Positions 34,243 through 45,199 of a DNA stretch of 64,000 nucleotides are shown here, one piece after another (positions within the stretch are counted from its first letter, which is position 1; each line of letters begins with the position of its first letter). The notes beneath the pieces are model-generated. The model was not told the DNA's origin. It did no database searches and worked only from the letters and a program-made list of their open reading frames with translations. The DNA is from Rhynchospora pubera (taxonomy: Eukaryota > Streptophyta > Magnoliopsida > Poales > Cyperaceae): the NCBI GenBank assembly GCA_028095005.1, contig CM051462.1, forward strand, positions 126,904,752 through 126,968,751, in the 5' to 3' direction. The position numbers and the translations under genes were made by a program.

Positions 34243-37200
34243 CTATGTTTCAGGGAAAATAATTCGAGCTGACCCACCAGGTTCACAAACTAACACACGC
34301 TTATCATGAGGGATGTGAGAGACCAACTCAGGTTGTGCCTTCTCATATTCAGTTCTGACAAATTCTGCTGCCTTGTCAGCACAATTGACGGCCACAATTG
34401 CAAGACAGCATCCTCTGAACCCAGCCCCACTAAAACGGCCCCCATATACACCAGGGGCTTTTAACAAGATCTCATAGAGCTGTATCATTTCCTTGCTTCC
34501 TGCATTGCATTTAAAACACATTGAATTTGGTTGTTAAGATGCCAAACCCAATTTCGATTTGACGTAGTATGAAGCCCGCAAATTATCATGGTGACAGGCA
34601 CAAAATCATCATTTTACAGGAATGTTACCGCATTAGCAACGTTTGATTTTATTAACTGATTCCATACAGATCAGGTTTTATGGTATAGACTGAACCAGTT
34701 CCTTGTAGTTAAGCTTTCAGAAAATGGACCTGTGCTGGTATCTTATCAATAAAAATATGTGTTCTCATTTTAAATATTGGTTGTTAAGAGTTTTCATTTA
34801 GTAACAGAAATAAGGATCTAAGGTGCAAAAGATTCCAAGATAGCCAATGTGGCCAGAAAACTCTCCAAGTTGCACGATATCCAGTATCATTTCTTAATGA
34901 ATCTAAACTTGAAAGGGAAAAAAAAAATCAGTAACTGGTCTGGGTTTTCTTTTTATCAAAAGATATTTCAGCAAACACGTTTTGCTCTGCATTTACATGT
35001 GAAGCAAGATTTCTCCCAAAATGTTCACTGAATAATTGTGGGAAGTACGAAATGGAACTTCCAACGGAAGACAATGACAAGTTTGACATCTGGGGATTAG
35101 ACGGGCAATGTGTCTTAAACAGGTCTAATTTTGACAAAGCTTGTCTATAACCCAATAAAGCACAAAAATATATTGCCAGAAATGAATTATGCATAAAAGC
35201 ATAATGTTAGAAAGTACAAAAGGAGAATTATACCACACTCATATTTGTCAATGGAACTTCGGCCAGACTCAGAAATTAACTGCCCAAAGTCTTCCAGATT
35301 CCCACAGGTCCATGCATCTCTACCTGGATCAGAAATAAGCACAGAAATAAAAATATCTTTTAGACCTATTATATCAAACTTTTGCTAATAACCCCAAAAA
35401 CTCTGTGCTTTATACTTTTAAAGTATCCCTTGCTGAAGTAAAAAGAGCTGGTTTCCAGAAAACAAAAGAAAAAGAGGGCAAATGGGGTTATTAGCTGAAC
35501 TTTGCTAATAGGGCAAAATTGGTATATTTATTATGGATTAAAAAACCTACCAGAATAGGGCATGGGGTGCTAGAGTATAAACAAAACAAAACAAAAAAAA
35601 AGAATACAAATATTCTGCACATAAACACCTTTTGCAACTCTCTTTGTTTCAGAGAAGTAGTGCTCGGCCCTTTTAGCCAGGTTTTCTTCTAATTTCCCCT
35701 ACAAAAGATATATATATCATAATTTTTCTTCCTGGCTTTTCTTATTATTTTTGTTGTCTTTTACATTTGGTATACTAATGTCAACTACAAAGAAGAAAAA
35801 GAAACAGAGAAGGACATTATAGCTCAAAAAGGTGAATTTTACCTTATGAGCCTCGTATGTACTTGGATCAACTGTTACCAAAAAAAAAGGTAAACTATTA
35901 GAACGTTAACTTTAAACATCTTCAACTTCACATGAAACCTTGGTTACTTACCATTGCAAAGCAACGCCTCTGAGTTTTCATAACCTTCAGCTCTGTAGTT
36001 GAATGAAATTACTTAAAGATGTGGATAATGAAAAACATCTGAATCAATGCTGGTTGCCAAATAAATTGCAATAAAGAATTAAATAGTTGCATGGTCGAAT
36101 AAAATGTTCTGGTAATGTTTTAGGGTAATACAAGCCAGTAAGTTGGCAGTTGCTAGCAGGAAGCTTAAGCTCCTGTAAACTGTTGCGGCTCCAAAAGCTT
36201 CATGGGTGAGGTACAAGTCAGGATAACTTCATCTACTAGTTGGTTGGCTGAGTCCAAAATCATATATTTCACTACAAGGTGGTCCTGTAAGATATCTTTA
36301 GTAGTTTTACTTCTTTTCCCTTTTATAAAAAACTAAAAATGAAACATTTACTCTGAATTATCTGATCAAGAAATGTATATAAAAAAATAAAATTCACTAT
36401 CCAGAGCTGACAATATTTGAACTTATTGGAAAAACAGAATGAATCTTATTTTTATATTCGAATTAAATAGGGCAACCCAAGCAGATCCTCTATGCCATGA
36501 CGTCAAGAGTAGTACCAGCATACGCTTCTTTTTTGTATTTCTTTTATTACAGTTTTCTGCAACTGAGCATCTGCAGTTACATACTGATCCTAAAGTATCA
36601 AGCACTGGGTAGAACAGATATTATCATTCTAATTTTATAATTGTCAATTTTAAAAACAAGACGCACAGCTCTCACTGTGTAACCAAAATGACTTACGAAA
36701 GAAGGGCATGTGCAGCTGCTTTGCACTCAGCAACCCTAGTATTGTAGCCACGTTTTTTTGGTAGATTATGCCTAATTCCAGAAAATGCCAATAAAATTTT
36801 GAAGCCAAATTCTCCATTCAGTTGCAGACTTTTGTTTTGCTCAGCAAAGCGAGAATGGAAAGGTTGTTTCGTCTGTTATCGAATAAATGAACAAGAAAGG
36901 AAAAATTGCATGCAAGGTCAGCAAATCATTATAATTTTGAACTTGAAATTTGCCAGATAATTAGGAAAAATAACCAAAGGTTTCTTTATCACAACCAAGG
37001 TTTACTTTCCTTCTTAGCTCTTTGTAAAGATAGTTAAGTGGTATGGTTAAGATGGTTATATGGAATCTCAATTAATACCAAATACATAACTCTCCAAATA
37101 ACACTGCAAAAAATAAATTTTGAATTACCTTGCAGTCCATGAAGGTGAGATAGCCATATCTTGACAGCAAAATAGCAGATGGGTCAAGAATGCCATTTTC

Positions 37201-39652
37201 AAGACCTAGGTAGTTGTTTTCTATCAACCTATAAGAGGATAAATAAATGCTCATAAGATCAGACAATACACGAAACTGAAAGGAACTTAAAAAAAAAATA
37301 GTGAAGCAGCATACTTATCCAAAAATATGTTGTCCAATGGGGGTATGATTATGTTGTTTGCGTATTCTAAAGCTAACAAATAAGCAATGCCAACCTATTC
37401 ATAAAAGAGAAATAAAATTAATAATGAAGAATTATTTAGACATTTATGTATATTGTAGGCGGTAAAAAATAACTGGTTATGACTAACATGCACCAGAATT
37501 GACAAAAGAAGTAGACAACAGAAAAAAAAACAATCTAAAAAGATTTAACTGGGTTTAATTGAAAGGATCAGAGAACTAACAAAACAAAAATTCAACTTAA
37601 AGTGCTGGTTCATATTTGATACTTAGAATTAAAAGCAAAATTAAAAAGAATTACAGCAGCTGAGGAGCTTAGTCCAGAACTATCAAGTCCCACAACACCT
37701 GAAATGAAGCCAATTATGCCCTACAAATTGATTTCAAAAGAACAATATTAAGAGTCAAGTAATTACAATTTTGATTTCAAAAGCCCAGAATAATGAAGAT
37801 AAAATCTATATACTTTGAATTACCTTTTGCAGATCATAACCACCAGTTTGTAATGCATAAACAGCACCATGTGCATAACTCTTCCAATTTATATCTTCAG
37901 GGTTTTCTATTGGTTTTTGTGGATCCCTAGAGCTGTACAATTGCACAGTAATCAATCTTAATTTATAATACTGTTTTTTCATTGTATAATGAACGTTTGC
38001 TGGATACTTCTATGGTATTAACAAAAAGGGGGTACTTAATTACTTGAATTTGAGCTCTCCTTCAAATTGTCCTGATTGTAGTAGTATCTAAAAAGGAAAA
38101 AAAAAAATTATAGTAAAAGAATGCTATGTTTCCTTTCTCTTGAAAACAAACTTCACAAAAACCATGAATGTACAATTGCCAGATTTAAAGTAACAGTGAT
38201 AGAAGGCGCAGAGAATTGGTTTGTGAGTTGGTACAGGTCAAAAAATATAAAAAAGCACCAAATCCCAGATTCCTATCATTAAAATAATGCACCAAAAAGG
38301 AAATGTGTCAACACTCAACAGCCATATTCTCAGAACAACATCTGGTCAACATTACCAATATTTAAATATTGTTCTTACAAAAATAAGTTGCATTTCATAC
38401 CTCACCATTTTCAGAAGGAACAAAACCCAGAAGTACCCCACAGTTTATTGTCATAGCAGTGACAACTCCTCCCTGAAAATGAATTTGTACGAAAAATAAA
38501 AAAATTGCCTAAGAGACATGAACATCTCTAAGAGCAATTATCCTGAAAACGATGCAGAGTTTCTGTGGGATTCCTTTTTGGCAATCTGACAATTCTCATA
38601 GCATATTGTTTTTAAGCTGGTAAAGACGGAGGCACACTGGAAACACCATGCAAGAACCACAACCAGGTACATTGAAAAATAAAATTTTAGAGTGTCACTC
38701 GGCAGTTAAACATATGAGTATGTTTGTGTTACTTCCACTTAACCTGTGCTTCATAACTTGAATAAATCCCCTCCAAAACCACATTCAATATCCATTTTAT
38801 CATCTTGAGAGAGAGAAAAAAATTCCCTCTCATAAATGTACCCTTCTAGTTCATTAAATGGAAAAACAAAGAACAAAAACAATAATGTGCACTTCAATAG
38901 TGACCTTTCATAGTGTTGTTCTAATCACCTCTAGTTAAACCTAAATGTAAGTGAACAAACATATAAGGAAAGAATAAAATTTAATTAAAGCTAACCTGGT
39001 GATCTATGTGGGCCCCCAGAGGACAGATCCTGTACGGACAAGCAACCACATTAACTTCCCGAGCGTTTTTCTGGCTCAAATGTGCTACTTTCTTTCTCAC
39101 GAAGTCAAGCTTGATGTAAAAAATAAAAAAAGATGAAATTAATTTATTAGGGAGGACACATTTCAATTCAGACTTTCTCGAACAATGTACACAGCTCAGT
39201 ATTTTTTTAATTAGAAGAAGGCATGAATGAAATAATTGAGAAATGTGCTGATTTCAAAACAAGATTTTGTGAAATGTATAGAACAGGGTGGGGGAATTCA
39301 ATGGCATTCTCCATTAAAGAACCGAAAAGGTAATTTACAATTAGTACTTTTGTGCCATATTAGAATTATAATCAAACTAATCTACCCAATTTGAATAAAC
39401 ACAACCTAAAAGAGAGAGAGAGAGAGAGAATAATCTTGCTGAAATGCTCCTCTAAAGCGTGGATGAGGAGCATTTAGTGCACAGAAAAGCATGTAAATTT
39501 CGAAACACAAAACTTATTTCCCGATCAAATAAGCATGAATCGAGGTTCACATAACTTGGCACAAAGAGACGAACAAAAGTAAAAGTTGCTCGAAGAAATA
39601 CCTCCTCGTCGGATGGCCACGACGGAGTTGTCTTTCCGTCTGAAACCACCAT
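34243..39652 (-). CDS. GALAK: Galacturonokinase (GHMP kinase family), 421 aa, 14 exons
   Basis: Phosphorylates D-galacturonate at C-1 in the pathway that salvages it from pectin towards UDP-galacturonate; cytosolic. Exons: 39652-39602, 39109-38996, 38472-38401, 38087-38044, 37932-37824, 37720-37655, 37394-37315, 37228-37129, 36839-36697, 35992-35952, 35871-35843, 35698-35629, 35323-35234, 34499-34243. All are in phase with GT-AG borders and give 421 aa, close to my recollection of Arabidopsis GalAK (about 424). Motifs: sugar-binding PYRICPLGAHIDHQ (42-55), GHMP ATP loop GLDSSGLSSSAA (141-152), and C-terminal GVYGGRFSGAGFRGCC (353-368). The galacturonokinase-type PLGAHIDHQ replaces the galactokinase signature. 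The first ATG is used. No signal peptide and no lesion. Intron 1 holds an (AG)n run. Confidence 0.95.
39411..39429. repeat. (AG)n microsatellite in GALAK intron 1
   Basis: About nine AG units in the first intron of the galacturonokinase gene. Confidence 0.9.
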
Positions 39653-40076
39653 TGGTGTTGTCGAGAGATAGAGACTCGGATGGAATTTGTGTTTTCTCGC
39701 TAGTCGTGTAAAAATCGACGAGAGAATTTAGAAAGCCAGAAAGAGGAGAGATGAAAAAAAGAAGTGAGAGAGCGGAGCAAAGCTGACGAGTGATTGGTAC
39801 AATTATTATTAATTAATAGATATCCATCCTAATTGTCCAAAACAAATTTGTAATAGTGTCTTTCTTTAAAATAAATTGACATAAGTATGCCCCGAATTTC
39901 ACTACTTATGTAATCTCACTCGCCAAAAGATCACATTAACTCATTTATTTGCTATTAAAATTCAGTTCTTCTCAAATAATAAATTAATAAAATTTTAATT
40001 TGCAACAAGTCATTTATAAGAGGACTAGATTCCACGCGGTTGCTTGTTTTAGGCATATTTCTGCTATTTAATCTTA

Positions 40077-40244
40077 GGGGCCGTTTGGATGTTATAGGAA
40101 TTTGGAGAATTTGTAATTCTAGACATAAATTTATTGAGAAGTATGTAACTTTGTAAAGAGTTTGGATTGTTTATAATAAATTTGGCATATAAAATTCTGG
40201 GAATTTGCAATTCCCTCTTATTCCAACCCCATCCAAACGCCCCC
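40077..40244. mobile_element. Tourist-like MITE 1 (PIF/Harbinger), 168 bp
   Basis: The ends GGGGCCGTTTGGAT and ATCCAAACGCCCCC are flanked by TTA on both sides (40074-40076, 40245-40247), the PIF/Harbinger target. It lies about 425-590 bp upstream of the galacturonokinase start. Confidence 0.8.
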
Positions 40245-40493
40245 TTAGATTAGGTAAACTTTTGAATTTTTTTTTTAAATTATAGACAACTTGTCCACCG
40301 CAAAAAGTGACAAATGTTGTCTCATTAAAAGCTTGTGCTGCTGACAGCTGTTTTTCAAAATTGAATTTTGTTTTATTTATATGCATACTGATTCCATCGT
40401 TAATGATTAGAATTTAGAGAATACCATCGATATCTGAAACGTGGAATTATTTTGCAATTAATGGTAAGTAAGATCAGATTCACTTACAACTAA

Positions 40494-40656
40494 GGGGCCG
40501 TTTGGATTGTTTAGGAATTTGGAGAATTTGAGGAAGTTGCAATTCTTAGGAATAAATTTATTGGGAAGTGTATAATTTTGTGAAGAGTTTGGATTGTTTA
40601 TAATAAATTTATGGTAGGAAAATTCCTCAAATTCCATGGGGAATCCAAACAGCCCC
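40494..40656. mobile_element. Tourist-like MITE 2 (same family), 163 bp
   Basis: The ends GGGGCCGTTTGGATTG and CAATCCAAACAGCCCC-type inverse are flanked by TAA (40491-40493, 40657-40659). The interior matches the first copy (GAGTTTGGATTGTTTATAAT). It lies 250 bp from that copy. Confidence 0.8.
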
Positions 40657-41385
40657 TAAATTATTTTTCTAGACTAGTATCAAATAAAGCAAAATTGCAT
40701 TAACAGACGCTTTTAATTATCTCTACCGTCCGATCTGTCGGTAAGTTGGTGGTTTTCGTACATGAACATGATGTATTGATGTTGAAATGTTGATATAGAT
40801 ATAGCTTGATGTTAAATAACTCTAATGATCCTGGCAAACACAAAACAGCAATGCTGATCAAATGGGATTCTAACAAGTGTTTTTTTGACGGGCCTTATGA
40901 GCCTTATCTTTGGTCATTCGCTGTTAAGACGCCGCACGCGATCGAGGCGGATCTGAAGCTAACGTAACAGTCTAACAGACTGTGACAGACGGTTATTGCA
41001 TGATGATCCGTTCGTTTACTCGTGTTTCTCCATTTCATGTTTAAATGGATTTATCCATTTTCCCCATTGAGAAGTTTATGGCTCCGTTCATATAATTGCA
41101 ATATATTTTGATTTTGGAAAAAAAAATCATTTTTTTTTCGTTTGTTTGAATTTTTCTTTAATAAATAAAAGAACAAAAGCCCATAGACGCATTTGGTTGA
41201 GTCATTCGGAAAGCCTTCCGTACTTTTGGATTACGTGGTTATATGTTTTCGAGATAGATTATTATTTTTTTAAGATAGATAATTATTTTATATAATCATT
41301 TCTCAATTTTTTTTCCCTCGTAGATTTCCAATATTAAGGTACTTCAAGATGCATAAGCCTTTTATACATCATAAATGTATTCGTC

Positions 41386-41640
41386 ATTTTTTTAGTAAAT
41401 TGACAAATTTGATATATCCAATTCAATCTATATATTGAAATCTCATAACAAATTAAATTTTACAATTTCAATTTGTTTACTTATTTTTTTTTAGATTCTT
41501 AAATATTGATAAAAAATAGTACTTTTTAAACAATAAAAAATAGCAATATTTTTAAATAAATATAAAGTTTGATTTGTTGTGATATTTTAATATCTAAATG
41601 AATTATATTTAAGTTATATTCTTAGATTCCAAAACAAATC
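41386..41640. mobile_element. Degenerate family-A MULE MITE
   Basis: It keeps TAAATTGACAAATTTGATAT, AATCTATATATTGAAATCTC and the ATAACAAATTAAATTTTACA interior of family A, but both ends have decayed. Confidence 0.4.
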
Positions 41641-41654
41641 TAATAAAAACTGTC

Positions 41655-42359
41655 TTGTTTCAAATTCTTCACAATTTTAATTTTACTGATGAAGATGATT
41701 CGGCTACTTGGAATTGGGAAGCTAACAGATTATATTCAGTTAGTTCTTGTTATGCTTTTCTAAATAATGGGGGTGTCAAAATTGATGTTTCAAGATCAAT
41801 TTGGGCAGTCAAGTTACCTTTGAAAGTTAAACTGTTTATGTGGCTAGTTTTAAAAGATAAAATTCTAACTTTTGATAATCTAAGAAGAAAATGCTGGATA
41901 GGTCCCTCAAAATGCACTTTTTGTGCTAATTCTGACTCAGTAGAACACCTGTTTGCTCATTGTTCCACAATAAGTAGAATTTGGAATTTTTTTAATTTGC
42001 ATAACAATAGGAATATTACTTTAAACTCTGAAAGTTTGAACACCATTTGGAGTAGTTGTATTTCTTTGCCAAAAAACAATAGAGTTTTTGCTATGAGTTT
42101 TGTGGCAATAGTTTGTTGGATTTACTGGAAAGAAAGAAATCATAAACTCTTTAGGGAAACCAATGGTGTCTCTTGTCAGAATCTAGTATTTCAGGTCATT
42201 CACACTTTTTCAATTTGGACTGGTATGGTTACAGGCTTGGAGAGCAGGATGGCTGAGTTCACAACAGGAGTGATCCGTTTCTCAAGTAACATCCAGGCAG
42301 CTCAGCTTGAAGAGCAGCCCCAACAGGAAACCAATAACAGAGCCATTAGGCGCAATTAG
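41655..42359 (+). pseudogene. LINE ORF2 C-terminal fragment (zf-RVT domain)
   Basis: The 234-codon open frame has no upstream ATG. It starts inside the coding region of a plant LINE reverse-transcriptase protein and matches the zf-RVT region: WAVKLPLKVKLFMWLVLKDK, KCTFCANSDSVEHLFAHC (Cys/His cluster) and WKERNHKLF. The stop TAG (42357-42359) is created by the first bases of the hAT insertion; joining across the insertion would give four more residues (S-E-A-A) before TAA. Not a functional gene. Confidence 0.75.
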
Positions 42360-43076
42360 GGGTGCAAGAAAAGCCCGTAGCTCGTAGCTCGTTCGCGTTC
42401 GACTCGAAGAAAACTCGATAACAGCTTGCTCGTTTAAAGCTCGAGCTGTTAACGAGACGAGCTGCACAGCTCGCGAGTCACAAGTCACGAGTCCGAACAT
42501 AGCCTAGCTCGCTCGTTAATGGCTTGATATGTTAACGAGTTATTGTCCGTGCGATTTAATCCCTATTAAATCCTATCCGTCCCTTATTCTCTATTATAAT
42601 AATAACTAAACCCTAGAGAGCGCCGCTCGTGAGTCGTGACTTCCTTTTTATGGTTGCTCTTTCTAATTTTTTTCTCTCTCTCTCCTACCCATACTCTCAC
42701 TGCTCTCGCCCTCTCGCCTCTCCTACTCAGTACTCAATCAGTGCTCGCGCCTCTCACTGCTCACTGAGTCACTAGATCACTGCCTCACTCACTCTTGACC
42801 TTCTCTCCCTGCGACCTGACTGCTGAGTCATCGTCAGTGCTCCTTCTGTCCGACCTTCTCTCCTTGCTCAGTATCTCTCGACCTTCTCTCCCTGCTCAGT
42901 TATGTACGAGCTAGCTTGAGCTCGTTTGAGCCAACTCGTTTGTTAACGAGACGAGATCAATCCATGTATATCAGCTCGTGCCCTTGTCACGAGACGAGCT
43001 AGCTCGCTCGCCTCCTTAACGAGACAAGCTCGAGCAAGTGGTAACTCGCTCGTAGCTCGGTTCGTGAACAGCCCTA
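42357..43076. mobile_element. Non-autonomous hAT element, 720 bp, perfect 8-bp duplication
   Basis: GGCGCAAT flanks both sides (42349-42356 and 43077-43084). The ends are TAGGGGTGCAAG and GTGAACAGCCCTA. Subterminal regions are rich in AGCTCG words in both orientations. The core (42640-42900) is CT-rich with repeated TCTCTCCCTGC and CGACCTTCTC. No transposase. Confidence 0.88.
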
Positions 43077-43366
43077 GGCGCAATTCAGAAGCAGCATAAT
43101 CAGAAGACATCTCTGAAGGACATGTGACGTGTGCAGAGCGCGTCTGATGAAAATTTGCTGGATTAAGTCTCCTTAAAAGAATTTGCTAACTCTAAGTCTG
43201 TTTCGTTTTTTTTTTTTTAGGCTTTCTTTTTAGTAGTTAAGCTTCTGAAGTTTACCTTGTGGTCTGTTAACTTTTTTACTTTTGGTTCAGAGTCACACTT
43301 TTAGTGACTCGTTTTGTATAGATGTTTTTTGAGGTAATGATTGGATCCCCTACTTGGGGCTCTTAG

Positions 43367-43655
43367 TAGACCTGGTTAACGTTCGAAACGGCAACGGAAT
43401 GGGCCATTCCGTTTGCCGTTCCGTTCCAGAAACGGTATGCACTGAAACGATTCGTTATTCGTTCCGTTTGTAACGGAATGGACGGAACGTAGCGGAACGA
43501 CTCAATTTACACTGTATTTCATACCAACGTATGTCGAAATCCGTTCCGTTTACCGTTCCGTTTAAAAAACGAATACCAAAATCTGTTCCGCCACTCGTTC
43601 CGTTTGGACGGAACGTGCACGGAACGAGTAGGACGGTATACCGTCGGCAGGCCTA
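43367..43655. mobile_element. Non-autonomous hAT element, 289 bp
   Basis: Flanks GCTCTTAG (43359-43366) and GCTCTAAG (43656-43663) agree at 7 of 8 positions. The ends are TAGACCTG and CAGGCCTA. The interior is densely packed with CGTTCCGTT and ACGGAACG words. Inserted in the LINE tail just before its A-run. Confidence 0.75.
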
Positions 43656-43680
43656 GCTCTAAGTATCAAAAAAAAATAAG

Positions 43681-44119
43681 GCCATGATGCATCAAAGAAC
43701 CCATACTAGTATAAACCAATTAAAAGGTACTAATCTATTTCAATTTATAAAAATTAATAATGACTGGCAATTAGCATTTGAGCTGTTGGCGGTGATTATC
43801 TGGAAAAAAAAAATACTATCCACACCCCTACAAATGCACGCTTGATTGAATAGAAATGAAGACTTCTTATTTTCTTCGGTATGCAATCTTTTAATTCCAT
43901 ATTCAATATCCAAACTATTTCAATACATATTTGTTTGGGATGAAATAAATACTTAGTTTAAAAAAATAAATAAAGGGACATGTTTCTGAATCAAAATAAA
44001 TACTTGTCTATTTTATTTTTCTTTCGGGAAATTTAATCAAAAGCAGTTGCAATATTCAAAGGACAAAAACTCAAAGAGTAACTATAATTTTTTTTTTTTA
44101 AATAAGGTCATTTATAGAG
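43681..44119. other. Intergenic, no gene seen
   Basis: AT-rich sequence between the LINE tail and the truncated MULE relative. Nothing recognised. Confidence 0.5.
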
Positions 44120-45190
44120 CCGAAATTATTTTATATAGAATTTTTGACACAAAAAATTTTAATAGAAAGAATTATTTATTTTTTTTTTAATAAGAAGAAA
44201 GTTCGAACGCGTTTTATAAAAGCGTACAGTCTCTCTCCTTCGTACCCGTTTATAAAACGCGCTCGAAGGCTTCGAGCGCGTTTTATAAACGCGTAAGAGG
44301 AGAGAGCTTCAGTTACGCTTGAAGAGGCTGGTCAGACCTTCGTACGCGTTTATAAAACGCGTTCGGAGCCTTCGAGCGCGTTTTATATTTACAAAATTCT
44401 CAAAATTTTATTTCCAATTAAAGATGTATTAAATAGATGTATCAAAATTTTATTTCCAAATAAAGATGCATTTAATTGCACATATTTTTTTTTTGAACAT
44501 GTGTATAATATCATTTTGTTTGAATAACCCTGTAATTTTACATACTTATCTTTTGAATTGTAGTCTCTTCTCTTTTTTTTTTATTTTATGTTAGCCATAT
44601 ATATAATCAAATAATATATAATATGGAAATAATTAAAATATAAATTTTTAAAACAATTTTGAACATTAAAACTTTAAACAGGCTTAACTTTTGATAGGAA
44701 TGTCCGTTTGGGGTGATCGAGGACAATCCGGAAAGCTCGCGACGAGATCTACACATGTTACCGGGGTGGAACCCCGTAACGACCATTTTCGGAGCCAAAA
44801 AACGCTCTCTAGACCTCCAAAATTCACTTTGAAAGTTTGCAAACCTAAAAACCACTCTAAACTACTAAAAAAGTTTTTAAAATCATAAATTAATCATTAA
44901 AAAAAGAAATACAGTAAATTAAGTGACTTTCTTGATAGTTATTCAAACAAAATGATATTAATGTCAAAATTAATATTCTAATGTCATTTTTAAATAAGAT
45001 TAAATTTAAAAATAAATTTAACTTAAATTTTCACATTAATTTTTCTATTAATTTTGAAAAAAAATGGTAATAACTCAATTTCGAAAAATTTACGCCTTCC
45101 TACCCGTTTATAAAACGCGCTCGAAGGTTCCGAACGCGTTTTATAAACGCGTACGAAGGAGAGAGACTGTACGCTTTTATAAAACGCGTT
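44120..45190. mobile_element. MULE3: truncated relative of MULE1/MULE2
   Basis: The left end CCGAAATTATTTTATATAG, the family block TAATAAGAAGAAAGTTC (44188-44204) and hairpin pairs of the ACGCG-TTTATAAA-CGCG motif (about 44240-44295, 44337-44388, 45092-45160) match MULE2. TCAATTTCGAAAAATTTACG near 45075 corresponds to an internal MULE2 site near 23520. The right terminus is missing; sequence changes at about 45190. The middle (44390-45060) is AT-rich with no gene, though 44690-44830 is mixed-composition sequence resembling retroelement leader. Confidence 0.7.
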
Positions 45191-45199
45191 CACGACCCA

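Larger units (their letters stand above)
41641..43680 (+). mobile_element. 3' part of a LINE retrotransposon with two nested hAT insertions
   Basis: It consists of the zf-RVT-coding end (41655-42356), the 3' tail (43085-43366) and a terminal A-run after GCTCTAAGTATC (43656-43680). Two hAT elements (42357-43076 and 43367-43655) interrupt it. The 5' part, including reverse transcriptase, is missing, typical of 5'-truncated LINE copies. Confidence 0.7.
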
